Part shown: positions 45,515-53,673 of the stretch, one piece after another
Layout: each line of letters starts with the position of its first letter
How positions within the stretch are numbered: the first letter of the stretch is position 1
Translations under genes and position numbers: made by a program
Assembly (NCBI RefSeq): GCF_016650815.1
Contig: NZ_JAEKEZ010000033.1
Span: forward strand, 310,001 to 374,000
Direction of reading: 5' to 3'
DNA from: Pseudomonas sp. TH31
GTDB taxonomy: Bacteria; Pseudomonadota; Gammaproteobacteria; Pseudomonadales; Pseudomonadaceae
DNA length: 64,000 nt
Notes under the pieces: model-generated
What the model saw: the letters and a program-made list of their open reading frames with translations, nothing else
The model's database searches: none
Told to the model about the DNA's origin: nothing

Positions 45515-46408
45515 ATGGATGCGAATCGTGAAGTTGAGCAGTTCTCTGCCCTATGTGCGCTCGTAGGTCGGCCCATCCTGATTGATTCGGCAGAGCGCTG
45601 CTCGGAGCTGTTTCATAGTGGTCAGCGTGCTGGTCTGACGCTGAAGGAGTTGATGTTAGGGCTCTCCGTCGCACACGACCTTGGTAGCCCTACGCCCGAT
45701 TATGGTGATCTCAATAGACTGATCGTTTACCAAAAGCTTTCCAAGGTCGCGGCTGAATACCGGAAAAATCCTTCAGACAACTCCTGGATGCCCAAAGAAG
45801 CTTTTAATGACTCGATTGCGATGAAATCGGTTGATCGCCGTGAGTCCTTTCGAGCGAATATGGAGCATTTCGCACCACTGATAGACGAGATGTACGACGA
45901 TCTATACGAGCAGGTAGATCGAGAATTTCCTGGCTATCTGAAGCCAAAAGGAGAGCCATTTTCTCATCCCGGTATCGAGTTCATGTTGAGTTGTTCCGTG
46001 ATTTCAATTGTGCAAAGATTCCGAGCGGCTGTTGAGCACGTGATCAGTGTTCATGGGGCGCCGATGCACATTGAGGGCTTCCCAAGCGGGTGCTGCGGAA
46101 TCATTTCAGAGCTAATGGGCGACCACCTGAACTCCTTGGAGATTGGTGAGTTCTACTACGTGTCCTCGATGCTGGACGGTGCCTCCCATGCGTGGCTGGA
46201 GGTCGATGGTCTTGTGGTGGACATCACTGCTGATCAGTTCCCTGGCCGTCCTGGAGTTTACGTAGATAGGCCCGATGACTGGTATCACTCATGGGAACCA
46301 GACACCAGGCACCTAGCAACTCATTGCAGGTCAGCTTTTTTCTACAGCGAAGAGCGCCAATTTTTGGATAGGGTTGTCACCGCCATGGCTAAGATGAACG
46401 GCTCCTGA
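45515..46408 (+). CDS. Transglutaminase/papain-like hydrolase-fold protein, unknown function
   Basis: 297 residues. The C-terminal half has FPSGCCGIISELMGDHLNSL, then SHAWLEVDGLVVDITADQFP: a Cys, a His and an Asp spaced as in small transglutaminase-like cysteine hydrolases. The N-terminal half (residues 1-130) is helical and unassigned. TTTGGAGG lies 5 bases before the ATG at 45515. It stands directly before the PAAR toxin unit but has its own ribosome site. Enzymatic role inferred from the triad pattern only. Confidence 0.5.
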   Translation: MDANREVEQFSALCALVGRPILIDSAERCSELFHSGQRAGLTLKELMLGLSVAHDLGSPTPDYGDLNRLIVYQKLSKVAAEYRKNPSDNSWMPKEAFNDSIAMKSVDRRESFRANMEHFAPLIDEMYDDLYEQVDREFPGYLKPKGEPFSHPGIEFMLSCSVISIVQRFRAAVEHVISVHGAPMHIEGFPSGCCGIISELMGDHLNSLEIGEFYYVSSMLDGASHAWLEVDGLVVDITADQFPGRPGVYVDRPDDWYHSWEPDTRHLATHCRSAFFYSEERQFLDRVVTAMAKMNGS

Positions 46409-46445
46409 CCTCTGTGCTGGCGGAAAACAATCTGAACAACTTTCA

Positions 46446-46470
46446 CTTTAGGACTTTTCCTACATCTTCA
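46446..46470 (+). promoter_or_regulatory. TTTAGGACTTTTCC motif ahead of the PAAR toxin gene
   Basis: ACTTTAGGACTTTTCCTACA shares TTT-n-GGACTTTTCC with the region upstream of the mvaT-like gene (43486-43510). It lies 53 bases before the toxin start codon. Possibly a common control site. Confidence 0.4.
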
Positions 46471-46522
46471 GCGTGGCGCGCTTGGTAACATCGGAGTTTT
46501 GCTCGACCATCAAAGGAATGCC

Positions 46523-48055
46523 ATGGCTTTTGTTATCAGGGAGGGAGACCCTACGACTACTGGCGGCAAGGTAGTCAAAGGCTCAACAAATACGACTGTC
46601 GAGTATCAAAAGGCAGCACGCATCAGTGATCCGGTGTGGTGTCCAAAATGCAGTTCGATGGGTTTTATCGCCGAAGGCAACCCCACAGTCATCGACGAGT
46701 TCGTAGCTATCGCTACACATGGCCATGTCGTGCAGTGTGGTTGCCCATTCGGTAGCAACCGGCTGATTTCTACTCAAACCAGCACAATGGCCGCAGAGGA
46801 TGTAAGCGTTGCCATTGCTCCTGACTTTGCTGCCAAAGCCCAGGCCGCGACCCACATCTGGGCTCAAGCCATCAGCGATGGATCGTATAAAAGCGAATTC
46901 ACGGCTGGCATCCCTACAAATAATTTAAGCGGTTACAAGCCACCGAAGCTCTGCGTTTTCGCGAAGTCCTGCACAGTCCCTGCTGGCTCTATAGAAGCTG
47001 GGAAGGGTAAAGAGCCGGCAGATAATTTCGGTAAAGTCGCGGTTCTTGGGGCTGTTGGAGCCCCTGCAAGTGTTGAGGCTGGCTCCGGTGGCATAACGTA
47101 CCTCGGTCGGATCGCTGGTCAGCTTGGCACTGAGGGACTTGGTAGGTGGGCCCTTCGAAGCGCTGTGGTAGCTGGCTCGGTCGCTAGCGGATTACTTCTT
47201 GCGTTCTGGCCTGCCGACATAGCTGATGGCAGTCTCTATACCGAAGAGCAGCTGAGGGCCATGAGTGAGGCGGCGACGAGGGTTCGCTTCCAATTCCGAA
47301 AGGACGAAAAAGGACAGACCCAGGTCTACGGGATTCACACCGCCCAGTCGTCAGGGATGGCGAGTGTCCCTGTTGTGAATGCTCAGTGGAGCGCAGACAA
47401 GCAACACATCGAAGCACATGTCGGCGGCATCACTATCATCTGGACTCCAAATGATGGCCCGGTGATCACTGCTCCATCGCCGTATCCTGGTGTGTCAGAC
47501 GAGCTTTCAAAAGTATTGGTACACCCAATAGCCGAGGACACTGATACCCAGATCGAGATTTATCCCGCCGAAAATGACATAACCTGGCAGGACTGCATCC
47601 TGGTGTTCCCGCCAAAGTCAGGTATTCCACCGCTTTATATTGTTTTTGCGAAGCCGGCAGTAAAGCCATTAGAAGTCGGTGTTTACAAGGATCTGAGTAA
47701 CCGAAGTGTTAAGGATACGCTTGATATAGATCACATCACATCTCAAGCAGCTCTAAGAACATATATCGTTGATAACTTCGATAACGTGACGCCAGAGGAG
47801 ATTAAATATCTACTGTCTCAGGCGCCAAGTATCGCGATTCCGCAATCGGTACACAGAAAGTATAGCGAAACCTACGCTGGGCGAAATGTAAAGGCCAAAC
47901 AAAGACTTGACGCCTCAAATCTAAAGGCAGCAGTTGATAGTAACTTTGACGCTATCAAACGAGGATTGCTTGAAGAGGGTTACGCAGAAAGTGATATTGA
48001 AAAGGCTCGCGAAGAATTGCATAATCTGCACAAAGAGCAGGGGTGGTACAAATGA
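46523..48055 (+). CDS. PAAR-domain toxin with pyocin-type region and C-terminal HNH-like nuclease
   Basis: 510 residues in three parts. Residues 1-90 form a PAAR domain (REGDPTTTGGKVVKGSTNT, CPKCSSMGFIAEGNPTVIDE, HVVQCGCPFGSNRLIS). The middle (about 250-390) matches the S-type pyocin region (ITIIWTPNDGPVITAPSPYP ... WQDCILVFPPKSGIPPLYIV). The C-terminal ~120 residues carry DTLDIDHITSQAALRTYI and H-R-K-Y-S-E-T-Y-A-G-R-N, the D-x-D-H...H pattern of an HNH-type DNase. PAAR proteins tip the type VI secretion spike. AAAGGA lies 5 bases before the ATG. Its stop overlaps the next gene, a probable immunity gene. Confidence 0.82.
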   Translation: MAFVIREGDPTTTGGKVVKGSTNTTVEYQKAARISDPVWCPKCSSMGFIAEGNPTVIDEFVAIATHGHVVQCGCPFGSNRLISTQTSTMAAEDVSVAIAPDFAAKAQAATHIWAQAISDGSYKSEFTAGIPTNNLSGYKPPKLCVFAKSCTVPAGSIEAGKGKEPADNFGKVAVLGAVGAPASVEAGSGGITYLGRIAGQLGTEGLGRWALRSAVVAGSVASGLLLAFWPADIADGSLYTEEQLRAMSEAATRVRFQFRKDEKGQTQVYGIHTAQSSGMASVPVVNAQWSADKQHIEAHVGGITIIWTPNDGPVITAPSPYPGVSDELSKVLVHPIAEDTDTQIEIYPAENDITWQDCILVFPPKSGIPPLYIVFAKPAVKPLEVGVYKDLSNRSVKDTLDIDHITSQAALRTYIVDNFDNVTPEEIKYLLSQAPSIAIPQSVHRKYSETYAGRNVKAKQRLDASNLKAAVDSNFDAIKRGLLEEGYAESDIEKAREELHNLHKEQGWYK

Positions 48056-48504
48056 CTACTAAAATAGAAGACTGTGCGAAGGGTATAGGCAAGAGCTATT
48101 CGGGTTTAGTGGCAGAAGGCGTTATTCCGAATAAGAGTCTTCAGTTTCAATTTAAGGGCGATGATGAGCCATACATGTCCATTGAAGACGGTTTGAGCCT
48201 GGGGTTCTCTGAGGGGAAGATTCTTCAACATGTCTATGTGACACTTCTCAAAACTGTTGAGGGCACCAAGGAGTACAAGGGCCCTTTGCCGGAGCCTCTG
48301 GTCAAGCAGATCAACCAGAGCTGGGTGAGAGAAAGATTCGGCGCTCCGGTAGACTCAAAAGGCCCGGTAACGCTTCCAGTGCTTGGCAAGAAGGGCGGTT
48401 GGGATGCCTACAGTCTAGATCCTAAGGTGTACGGATCTGTTCGCATGATCTTTCAGTACACCGAGTCGCTGGCCGTCAACGTCATTCACTTCAAGCAACA
48501 GTAG
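48052..48504 (+). CDS. Probable cognate immunity protein
   Basis: 150 residues. It overlaps the toxin stop by 4 bases (ATGA), the usual coupling of toxin and immunity genes. The sequence (IGKSYSGLVAEGVIPNKSLQ ... VRMIFQYTESLAVNVIHFKQ) resembles the DUF6392-type proteins found next to pyocin-like nucleases. It would bind and block the nuclease in producer cells. The function rests on position and weak family likeness. Confidence 0.7.
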   Translation: MTTKIEDCAKGIGKSYSGLVAEGVIPNKSLQFQFKGDDEPYMSIEDGLSLGFSEGKILQHVYVTLLKTVEGTKEYKGPLPEPLVKQINQSWVRERFGAPVDSKGPVTLPVLGKKGGWDAYSLDPKVYGSVRMIFQYTESLAVNVIHFKQQ

Positions 48505-48565
48505 GAATTGCGGGGTAGGGCTTAGCGGTTCTACCCCAGAGCCTTTGTTGTCAAACCACTGATGC

Positions 48566-48754
48566 TCAGCCCCTGCGCACCAGGTACTTCAATCTTTCCC
48601 TTTCCTGAATAACCTGCTCCCTAAGTTCGGAGGGATCGATACTCATGCCACCACGGTCTGTGACTCTAAGCGTCTTTAGGGAGTTGATGGCTAAGATGAA
48701 CTGCTCTTCCTGGATCTCCCAGACGGTCTTAGGTCTACGCGAGAAGAGCTTCAT
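48566..48754 (-). CDS. Small hypothetical protein
   Basis: 62 residues, MKLFSRRPKTVWEIQEEQFI then a charged helical end (ELREQVIQERERLKYLVRRG). No known family recognised. Its start overlaps the end of the upstream gene (48735-49001) by 20 bases, so the two are co-transcribed. Confidence 0.5.
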   Translation of the reverse strand: MKLFSRRPKTVWEIQEEQFILAINSLKTLRVTDRGGMSIDPSELREQVIQERERLKYLVRRG

Positions 48755-49001
48755 TGTCCTTCCTCCAATCTGGAATCCATGACAAATCAGCGTCCGGGCT
48801 CAGCGCCTTGAGATTGCCCCTAATCATCCCCTGCACTGAATAGCACTCGAAGTTAAACTTGAAAACCTCATGAAGCCGGCTTGCAATTACCTTTCGGTCT
48901 TCAGCACTGAATTGCTCTAAGGCTTTGAATATAGCAGAGCCATCCGAAGTGCTGATATGAAGGGATTTGAATGTTTCATTGTATCTTGCAACTGCGTCCA
49001 T
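48735..49001 (-). CDS. Small hypothetical protein
   Basis: 88 residues beginning M-D-A-V-A-R-Y-N-E-T. GGAGG lies 4 bases before the ATG at 49001, so that start is preferred over the longer frame. No known family recognised. It forms a leftward pair with the 62-residue protein. Confidence 0.5.
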   Translation of the reverse strand: MDAVARYNETFKSLHISTSDGSAIFKALEQFSAEDRKVIASRLHEVFKFNFECYSVQGMIRGNLKALSPDADLSWIPDWRKDNEALLA

Positions 49002-49243
49002 ATAACCTCCAGAAGTGACCATGGAAGTATTGTGCTAAATGAGGCCGGGCAATGTCTATATCTATTTTTTGGGAAAAATCGTCATGTTTGCTCAAACCAT
49101 GCTGCGGGTATTGAAAACACAGATGCGTATATCAGCGGCATACTCTTAAAATAATATCTGCAGCTGCCTTGCCAACAAACCTTGGCCGAAGTAAAAGCCT
49201 AGGGAAGCTGCTGAGTGGTTTGCGGCTTAGACACCTGCGCGGG

Positions 49244-50200
49244 TTAACTTTTTTGTATTGTTTCAAAAAACATGTACATATCTACAGACTCTCCTCTAAC
49301 AATTTCATTAGAGTCGAAATGAATATGACTATAACTGGGGGCTCCGCATGCCTCTACGCTATTCCTGCCAATCATCGCTGGAAAGTCAAGCATGGTTTTA
49401 CGGGCTTCTCTCTCTGATAAAGGGTCAGGAATAACAACGTTATATTGCAAATTTCCAAAGTTGATAACTAGGACATACTTAAAGTATTGACTTTCAAACT
49501 CGTTTTTGACTTTGAACAAGCCACATCTTAGCTTGCTAGGATCAAAAAAACCCTGAAACTCCCACTGCGCAACTGGAACACCTGAGAACATCTTCGTGTG
49601 ATCCTTATTCAGAATCCACTCTCTCAATTCGTCCAGCTGGCGAAACTCAACGTCTGGCATCAAGGCAAGTGCCATTTTCACAAACATCTTGTATATGGTT
49701 ATAGGTCGGTAGGATTGCCTGGGGAGGTTGCATTTTAACTGATGACCACCATCCACACTTACTGTCTCAAATCTAGCCTCACCACCTGCCAGCACGTTTA
49801 CCGAAATATTTCCGCGCCCTGAAACACTAATTTCAAATTCGTCATCCTTATGCTTAGGATTTTTCCTTCCCTTGATGGTGTTAAAAATTCTATGTGGAAG
49901 TGTGTACTTGGAAAATCCATCTTCCAAATAAATAGAAAAGTGATTGTTGCATGCATCACACTCTAGGCGATCTATTAAAGTTCGATTTCCAAGTGACATA
50001 GGAATGGCATGGGATACAGACTTAAATGTTGTTTCACCAGGGCCCTTGCCGCAGTATCTGCAATTCCTTGTCGGCCTTTCACGACTAACATCAATAACTA
50101 ATTGCTCTGTAGAGTCGAGAGCCTTAACAAAAAGCACGTCATAAATAGACTCTACGTCCTTAAATCGCTCGTCATTTTCTAAAAAAAATTCTTCAGACAT
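49244..50200 (-). CDS. HNH endonuclease-like protein
   Basis: 318 residues. C-R-Y-C-G-K-G ... SVSHAIPMSLGNRTLIDRLE-CDACNNHFS shows two C-x-x-C pairs around S-H-A-I-P, a zinc-bound HNH_5-type site near residues 47-90. The remaining ~230 residues are unassigned. The gene is AT-rich compared with its neighbours, suggesting recent transfer. Leftward, alone between the small gene pair and the exonuclease. Could be a homing-type or defence nuclease. Confidence 0.65.
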   Translation of the reverse strand: MSEEFFLENDERFKDVESIYDVLFVKALDSTEQLVIDVSRERPTRNCRYCGKGPGETTFKSVSHAIPMSLGNRTLIDRLECDACNNHFSIYLEDGFSKYTLPHRIFNTIKGRKNPKHKDDEFEISVSGRGNISVNVLAGGEARFETVSVDGGHQLKCNLPRQSYRPITIYKMFVKMALALMPDVEFRQLDELREWILNKDHTKMFSGVPVAQWEFQGFFDPSKLRCGLFKVKNEFESQYFKYVLVINFGNLQYNVVIPDPLSEREARKTMLDFPAMIGRNSVEACGAPSYSHIHFDSNEIVRGESVDMYMFFETIQKS

Positions 50201-50238
50201 TAGTCATCCTCACCAAATAGAAGTATTTGTCCATGTAG

Positions 50239-50718
50239 CTATGAAGGCAATTCATTTGAGCAGTTCTGTACGGCCAACTGGAGCGCGTGCGCATCTAACA
50301 GTGCCCGATGCCCCTTGCGCACAGGAACTCTCCGCAATATCTCCGACGCCGCTTCACGGCCTACAAATGACTCGATGGGTTTGACTTCAAATGTCGCCTC
50401 AATACCAGCGGCCTCGTACAGGACATCCAGCCAGTAGCAGTCTGCAGGGTTGTCGGAGCACAAGATTTTGCCGTCAAACAGCTCATTCATCCTCTCAGCC
50501 ACCTGAATAGCCGGGGAGCCTTCGTTCACCAGCTGCTCACGGGTGATCTGATGCATGTCCTGGGCATCGTAGCTCCAGTGATCCCAGTACGAGGCTGGCT
50601 TGATCAGGGCCTGGTACTCACCACCAGGAAAGACAACAGCTACTTCGATTGGGTAGCTATCGGGGGCAATCCCGGATGCTTCGAAGTCTATGAAATGAGT
50701 TGGGCGCTCGATCTTCAT
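50239..50718 (-). CDS. DEDDh-type 3'-5' exonuclease
   Basis: 159 residues. Exo I THFIDFEASG (Asp, Glu), DMHQITREQL, central Asp in LCSDNPADCYW, and HRALLDAHALQLA (His and Asp of Exo III). Full catalytic set present. Probable single-strand DNA or RNA trimming enzyme. Its start overlaps the upstream 97-residue gene by 4 bases, so they are coupled. Confidence 0.75.
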   Translation of the reverse strand: MKIERPTHFIDFEASGIAPDSYPIEVAVVFPGGEYQALIKPASYWDHWSYDAQDMHQITREQLVNEGSPAIQVAERMNELFDGKILCSDNPADCYWLDVLYEAAGIEATFEVKPIESFVGREAASEILRRVPVRKGHRALLDAHALQLAVQNCSNELPS

Positions 50719-51008
50719 TGGGGCCGTGGTGTGTCCCGAGGATATTCTTCGGCAGGCTCTGCACTGATTTGGCCATCATCAGCAAAAATGCGAATCAACG
50801 TCTGAACCAGCGGCTTGGCGAGTCCCATATCCTCGAAGTGTTCGATGAGCATCCACGCCTCGCAGGCGGTGTCGTGCTCATCCATGTCTGCAGTGATCTG
50901 ATTTGAAACTTCGACCAGGTCAAAATCCTGCAGGGCGACCATTGGCTTGTTGCTCTCGTCACGAATGCCGTGCATGAGCGTGAAAACCTCGTCTTTCTTG
51001 ATCAGCAT
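50715..51008 (-). CDS. Hypothetical protein coupled to the exonuclease
   Basis: 97 residues, acidic, MLIKKDEVFTLMHGIRDE ... AWMLIEHFEDMGLAKPLVQ. AAGGAG lies 5 bases before the ATG. It overlaps the exonuclease start by 4 bases. No family recognised; a partner or regulator of the exonuclease is possible. Confidence 0.6.
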   Translation of the reverse strand: MLIKKDEVFTLMHGIRDESNKPMVALQDFDLVEVSNQITADMDEHDTACEAWMLIEHFEDMGLAKPLVQTLIRIFADDGQISAEPAEEYPRDTPRPQ

Positions 51009-51132
51009 GGGCGGCTCCTTGTGTGGATATCATCCTGCCGTGGTGGCAGTTTGGAGTCAAACCGCGTTGCGAGACCTTGGCGCACGGAGCAGGGAAAGCC
51101 ACTGCTGAGTTAGCCAGTGGATTTTATGTTGG

Positions 51133-51672
51133 CTAGTTGTACTGAGGGCGAACAATCGACGACTCAGAGCAACCGCAGCCGTATTCTTTCCAGAAAGCAT
51201 CATCACTCAGGGCCGCCACAGCAGCCTGGCGAGCTCTGATCAAATCAGCTTTCTTCGTCCAGCCTTGGACAAAGACGTCATCTTCAGCCACGAAGTCCGG
51301 GCGATTCTCCTTTTTCAGATCAGTAAATTCTTTGATCTGAGTTTCGAATGCATCAATCTCTTTCTGGCTATCAGCGATCTCACGCTCACGGCCTTTGCCG
51401 ATGAAGTAAAGCCGGGTGTCTGCAACTTCCTTCTGGAACTCGTCCTTGTCTTTGCCACCCAGCGCCTTGGCGAACTCTTCACCTTTGTACCGGGCGTGCA
51501 GCATTTTTATGTCGACTTCCATGTTGTAACGATCAGAGTTTTTCATTCCCTGCATCATGGCCTTGAGCGACTGATCAGCCATGGACGTAGAGCTGCCATC
51601 GATTTCGGTAATCTTGGAATCACCACAAGCGGTCAACGCGAGGAACGAAGCAACAAGTAAAATCTTTTTCAC
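51133..51672 (-). CDS. Lipoprotein, DUF6694-like
   Basis: 179 residues from a GTG start: VKKILLVASFLALTACGDSK, with lipobox L-T-A-C. AAAGGA lies 9 bases before the GTG at 51672; an ATG at 51681 is too close to it. The helical body (ADQSLKAMMQGMKNSDRYNM) resembles the DUF6694 lipoproteins. A Cys-Gly-Cys lies near the C-terminus. As a prophage-encoded surface or periplasmic lipoprotein it could alter the host envelope; this is inference. Confidence 0.6.
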   Translation of the reverse strand: MKKILLVASFLALTACGDSKITEIDGSSTSMADQSLKAMMQGMKNSDRYNMEVDIKMLHARYKGEEFAKALGGKDKDEFQKEVADTRLYFIGKGREREIADSQKEIDAFETQIKEFTDLKKENRPDFVAEDDVFVQGWTKKADLIRARQAAVAALSDDAFWKEYGCGCSESSIVRPQYN

Positions 51673-51767
51673 GTAAAACATTCCTTTGATTTCGAGAGGT
51701 TTTTTATACCACAACAATAGTGGCTATTCAATATCGTCGCATAGATAAATCATTGTAATGGTTGATC

Positions 51768-51848
51768 GGTAACATAAAATCTGCCAGGTAACATTGCCAC
51801 CGTTACAATGCAAAAATAGCGTTACACCAACTAACGGTATGCCGTAAC
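51768..51848. repeat. Array of GTAAC/GTTAC elements
   Basis: GGTAAC at 51768 and 51787 (19 apart, both GGTAACAT), then CGTTAC at 51801 and 51820 (19 apart, both CGTTACA), then CGTAAC at 51843. The two direct pairs face each other. The array sits between the leftward lipoprotein gene and rightward gene at 51956, where operators or iterons would be expected. Confidence 0.5.
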
Positions 51849-51955
51849 GATACTTTACTAAAAAGCAACAGCTTGCATTTATATATTGCTGTGGGTCGAG
51901 CTCATCCAATACAATACAAATATAAGAAGAAGGGCCAAAGCCCCATGGGTCAAAA

Positions 51956-52294
51956 ATGCAGACAATTACGATTAAATCACTTACGCCTGAAACCGAAGAA
52001 ATCTGCGCAATCCGACTTGTTGGTGGGTTTGATTCGAAGCACAGACATTACCCGGCACTCGACTTGCTGAGGTTTGACAACAAAGCGCAGTTTGAATTGA
52101 TTGCTGATTATGCTGAGGCGGGTTGTGCTCAGTCTGTCAGGACTATTGAGAATCTGCTAATCGGCGAGTTGATTCGAGCAAAGGATCTTGTGTTTGAAGG
52201 CGTCAGGTACGTGTTTGACGTACAGAGTTTCACTGAGCCAAGCAGTCTGAAGTACCTGGTCTGGGAAGTCCTAGCCCAAATCATTGAAGAATAA
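51956..52294 (+). CDS. Hypothetical phage protein
   Basis: 112 residues, M-Q-T-I-T-I-K-S-L-T-P-E-T-E-E-I. No family recognised. It is preceded by TACAAT and an AAATATAAGAAGAAGG leader with a purine-rich ribosome site. It lies 18 bases before the next small gene, leading into the scaffold/capsid genes. Confidence 0.6.
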   Translation: MQTITIKSLTPETEEICAIRLVGGFDSKHRHYPALDLLRFDNKAQFELIADYAEAGCAQSVRTIENLLIGELIRAKDLVFEGVRYVFDVQSFTEPSSLKYLVWEVLAQIIEE

Positions 52295-52312
52295 TAAAAA
52301 GGGGAATATAGA

Positions 52313-52645
52313 ATGAGCAGATTCGTAGAGCAGTTCGACATGTACATGCAAGCACACGAGGCATTCAGGCGAGGTAACAATGCTGAAGGCCTCAAAGCTA
52401 CGCTGTTCCTGATGGCCAACGGAATAGTTAAGCCGGACGCACGCCACCTGTACGAGCTTTGGGAGTCGTCTGTGTATGGAGGCAGTGGCTCAGAAGAACT
52501 TTTCCTTACTATGCTTGACCAGGGAATGATCCCGGAGATCCTGAGAGAGGCCAAGGCTGGAAAGTTCGATATCTTGAAAGACTTTATAGATGCGGTTGGG
52601 CGGCTAGAAGAAGACACTCGTTATCAGGTGCTGAAAGCTGTTTAA
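52313..52645 (+). CDS. Hypothetical phage protein
   Basis: 110 residues, helical (FVEQFDMYMQAHEAFRRGNN ... DFIDAVGRLEEDTRYQVLKA). AAAAGGGGA precedes the ATG. No family recognised. Part of the short operon with the 112-residue protein upstream of the scaffold gene. Confidence 0.6.
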   Translation: MSRFVEQFDMYMQAHEAFRRGNNAEGLKATLFLMANGIVKPDARHLYELWESSVYGGSGSEELFLTMLDQGMIPEILREAKAGKFDILKDFIDAVGRLEEDTRYQVLKAV

Positions 52646-52687
52646 TTAGTCAAGAGTTATTTTGCACTAAATCCCCCATGCCATTTT

Positions 52688-52732
52688 TTATGATATTATG
52701 GCTGTACAACATAAAACAATAATAAGAATCCT
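52688..52732 (+). promoter_or_regulatory. Promoter-like TGATATTAT and CAATAATAAGAATCC leader
   Basis: An extended -10-like TGATATTAT at about 52691 is followed by CAATAATAAGAATCC before the scaffold gene, in the same layout as other prophage leaders. Confidence 0.45.
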
Positions 52733-52747
52733 TGGGGGATTTAATCA

Positions 52748-53542
52748 ATGTTGATGCACAACGGTCTTGTTGTATTCAAAGCCTATGGCGATGAAAACGA
52801 AGAGACAAAAGAGCCAGGGGCTCAACCTGAAGTAGATCTTTCCAATCCTGCAATCCAAGCACTCTTGAAAGCTGAGCGTGATCGCCACGCGCAAGAGATG
52901 ACTGGCCTCAAGAACAAGAACACTGAAATTCTTGGTGAACTCAAGTCTGACAGGGATAAGAGAAAGGCTTTCGAATCTCAAATTCAAGACAAAGAAGATC
53001 TTGAAGCTTACAAAGCTGGAAAACTCGACATCACTGCTTTCTCCGATAAGCGAGTGAATGCTGCTGTAGATTCCTACAAACAGGTTCTCGGCGAGAAAGA
53101 CTCCAGCATTCAAGAACTCGAAAAGAAACTTCAAGAATCTGATATGCGTATCAAACGCATGCATGTAGGGCAGACTATCGGCCAGCTTGTACTAGCCAAC
53201 GAGTTTGTACACAAAAGCGCCGCCGAAGACATCTCTGATCTTGCTATCCGCGAAGGTGAAGTCGATGCACAAGGTAATCTGGTCTTTCGTGATGAGTATG
53301 GCAATGTAAAGCTTGGTCGTGATGGAAAGCCGCTCCAGGGTAAAGAGTGGCTTGACGGCCTGCTGCAAAGGAAACCTCACCTGGCCAAAGATCTCCCTGG
53401 ATCTGGTGGTAAACAAGGTACAGGTGGGTCAGGTAAAACTGTTACCAAGGCCGACTGGCAGAAGATGTATATGAACGCTAGCGAAAAAGAAGGCAAAGAA
53501 CTTCTCGCTAGACGTAATAAGGGCGAAATCGTAATCGTCTGA
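52748..53542 (+). CDS. Putative capsid scaffolding protein
   Basis: 264 residues, highly charged. A long coiled-coil runs from about residue 35 to 135 (LLKAERDRHAQEMTGLKNKN, SIQELEKKLQESDMRIKRMH), followed by a Gly-rich linker and basic end. This profile, and the position directly before the coat gene, fit a scaffold that shapes the procapsid. No specific family match is seen. Confidence 0.65.
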   Translation: MLMHNGLVVFKAYGDENEETKEPGAQPEVDLSNPAIQALLKAERDRHAQEMTGLKNKNTEILGELKSDRDKRKAFESQIQDKEDLEAYKAGKLDITAFSDKRVNAAVDSYKQVLGEKDSSIQELEKKLQESDMRIKRMHVGQTIGQLVLANEFVHKSAAEDISDLAIREGEVDAQGNLVFRDEYGNVKLGRDGKPLQGKEWLDGLLQRKPHLAKDLPGSGGKQGTGGSGKTVTKADWQKMYMNASEKEGKELLARRNKGEIVIV

Positions 53543-53555
53543 ACGAAATACCCGT

Positions 53556-53573
53556 TGGGGCTCGCCTGAGCCC
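53556..53573 (+). terminator. Hairpin after the scaffold gene
   Basis: GGGGCTCGCCTGAGCCCC is a 7-bp GC stem 14 bases after the stop. It lacks a T tract, so it may only attenuate. Confidence 0.45.
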
Positions 53574-53673
53574 CCGGTTCCAAATGCTGGCAGGGCCGGC
53601 GACTGTTTTGCTCAGTGAGCGACAGATATCCTCAAAAGTACCAAATAAAAATAATAATAAATAGGTATATCAA

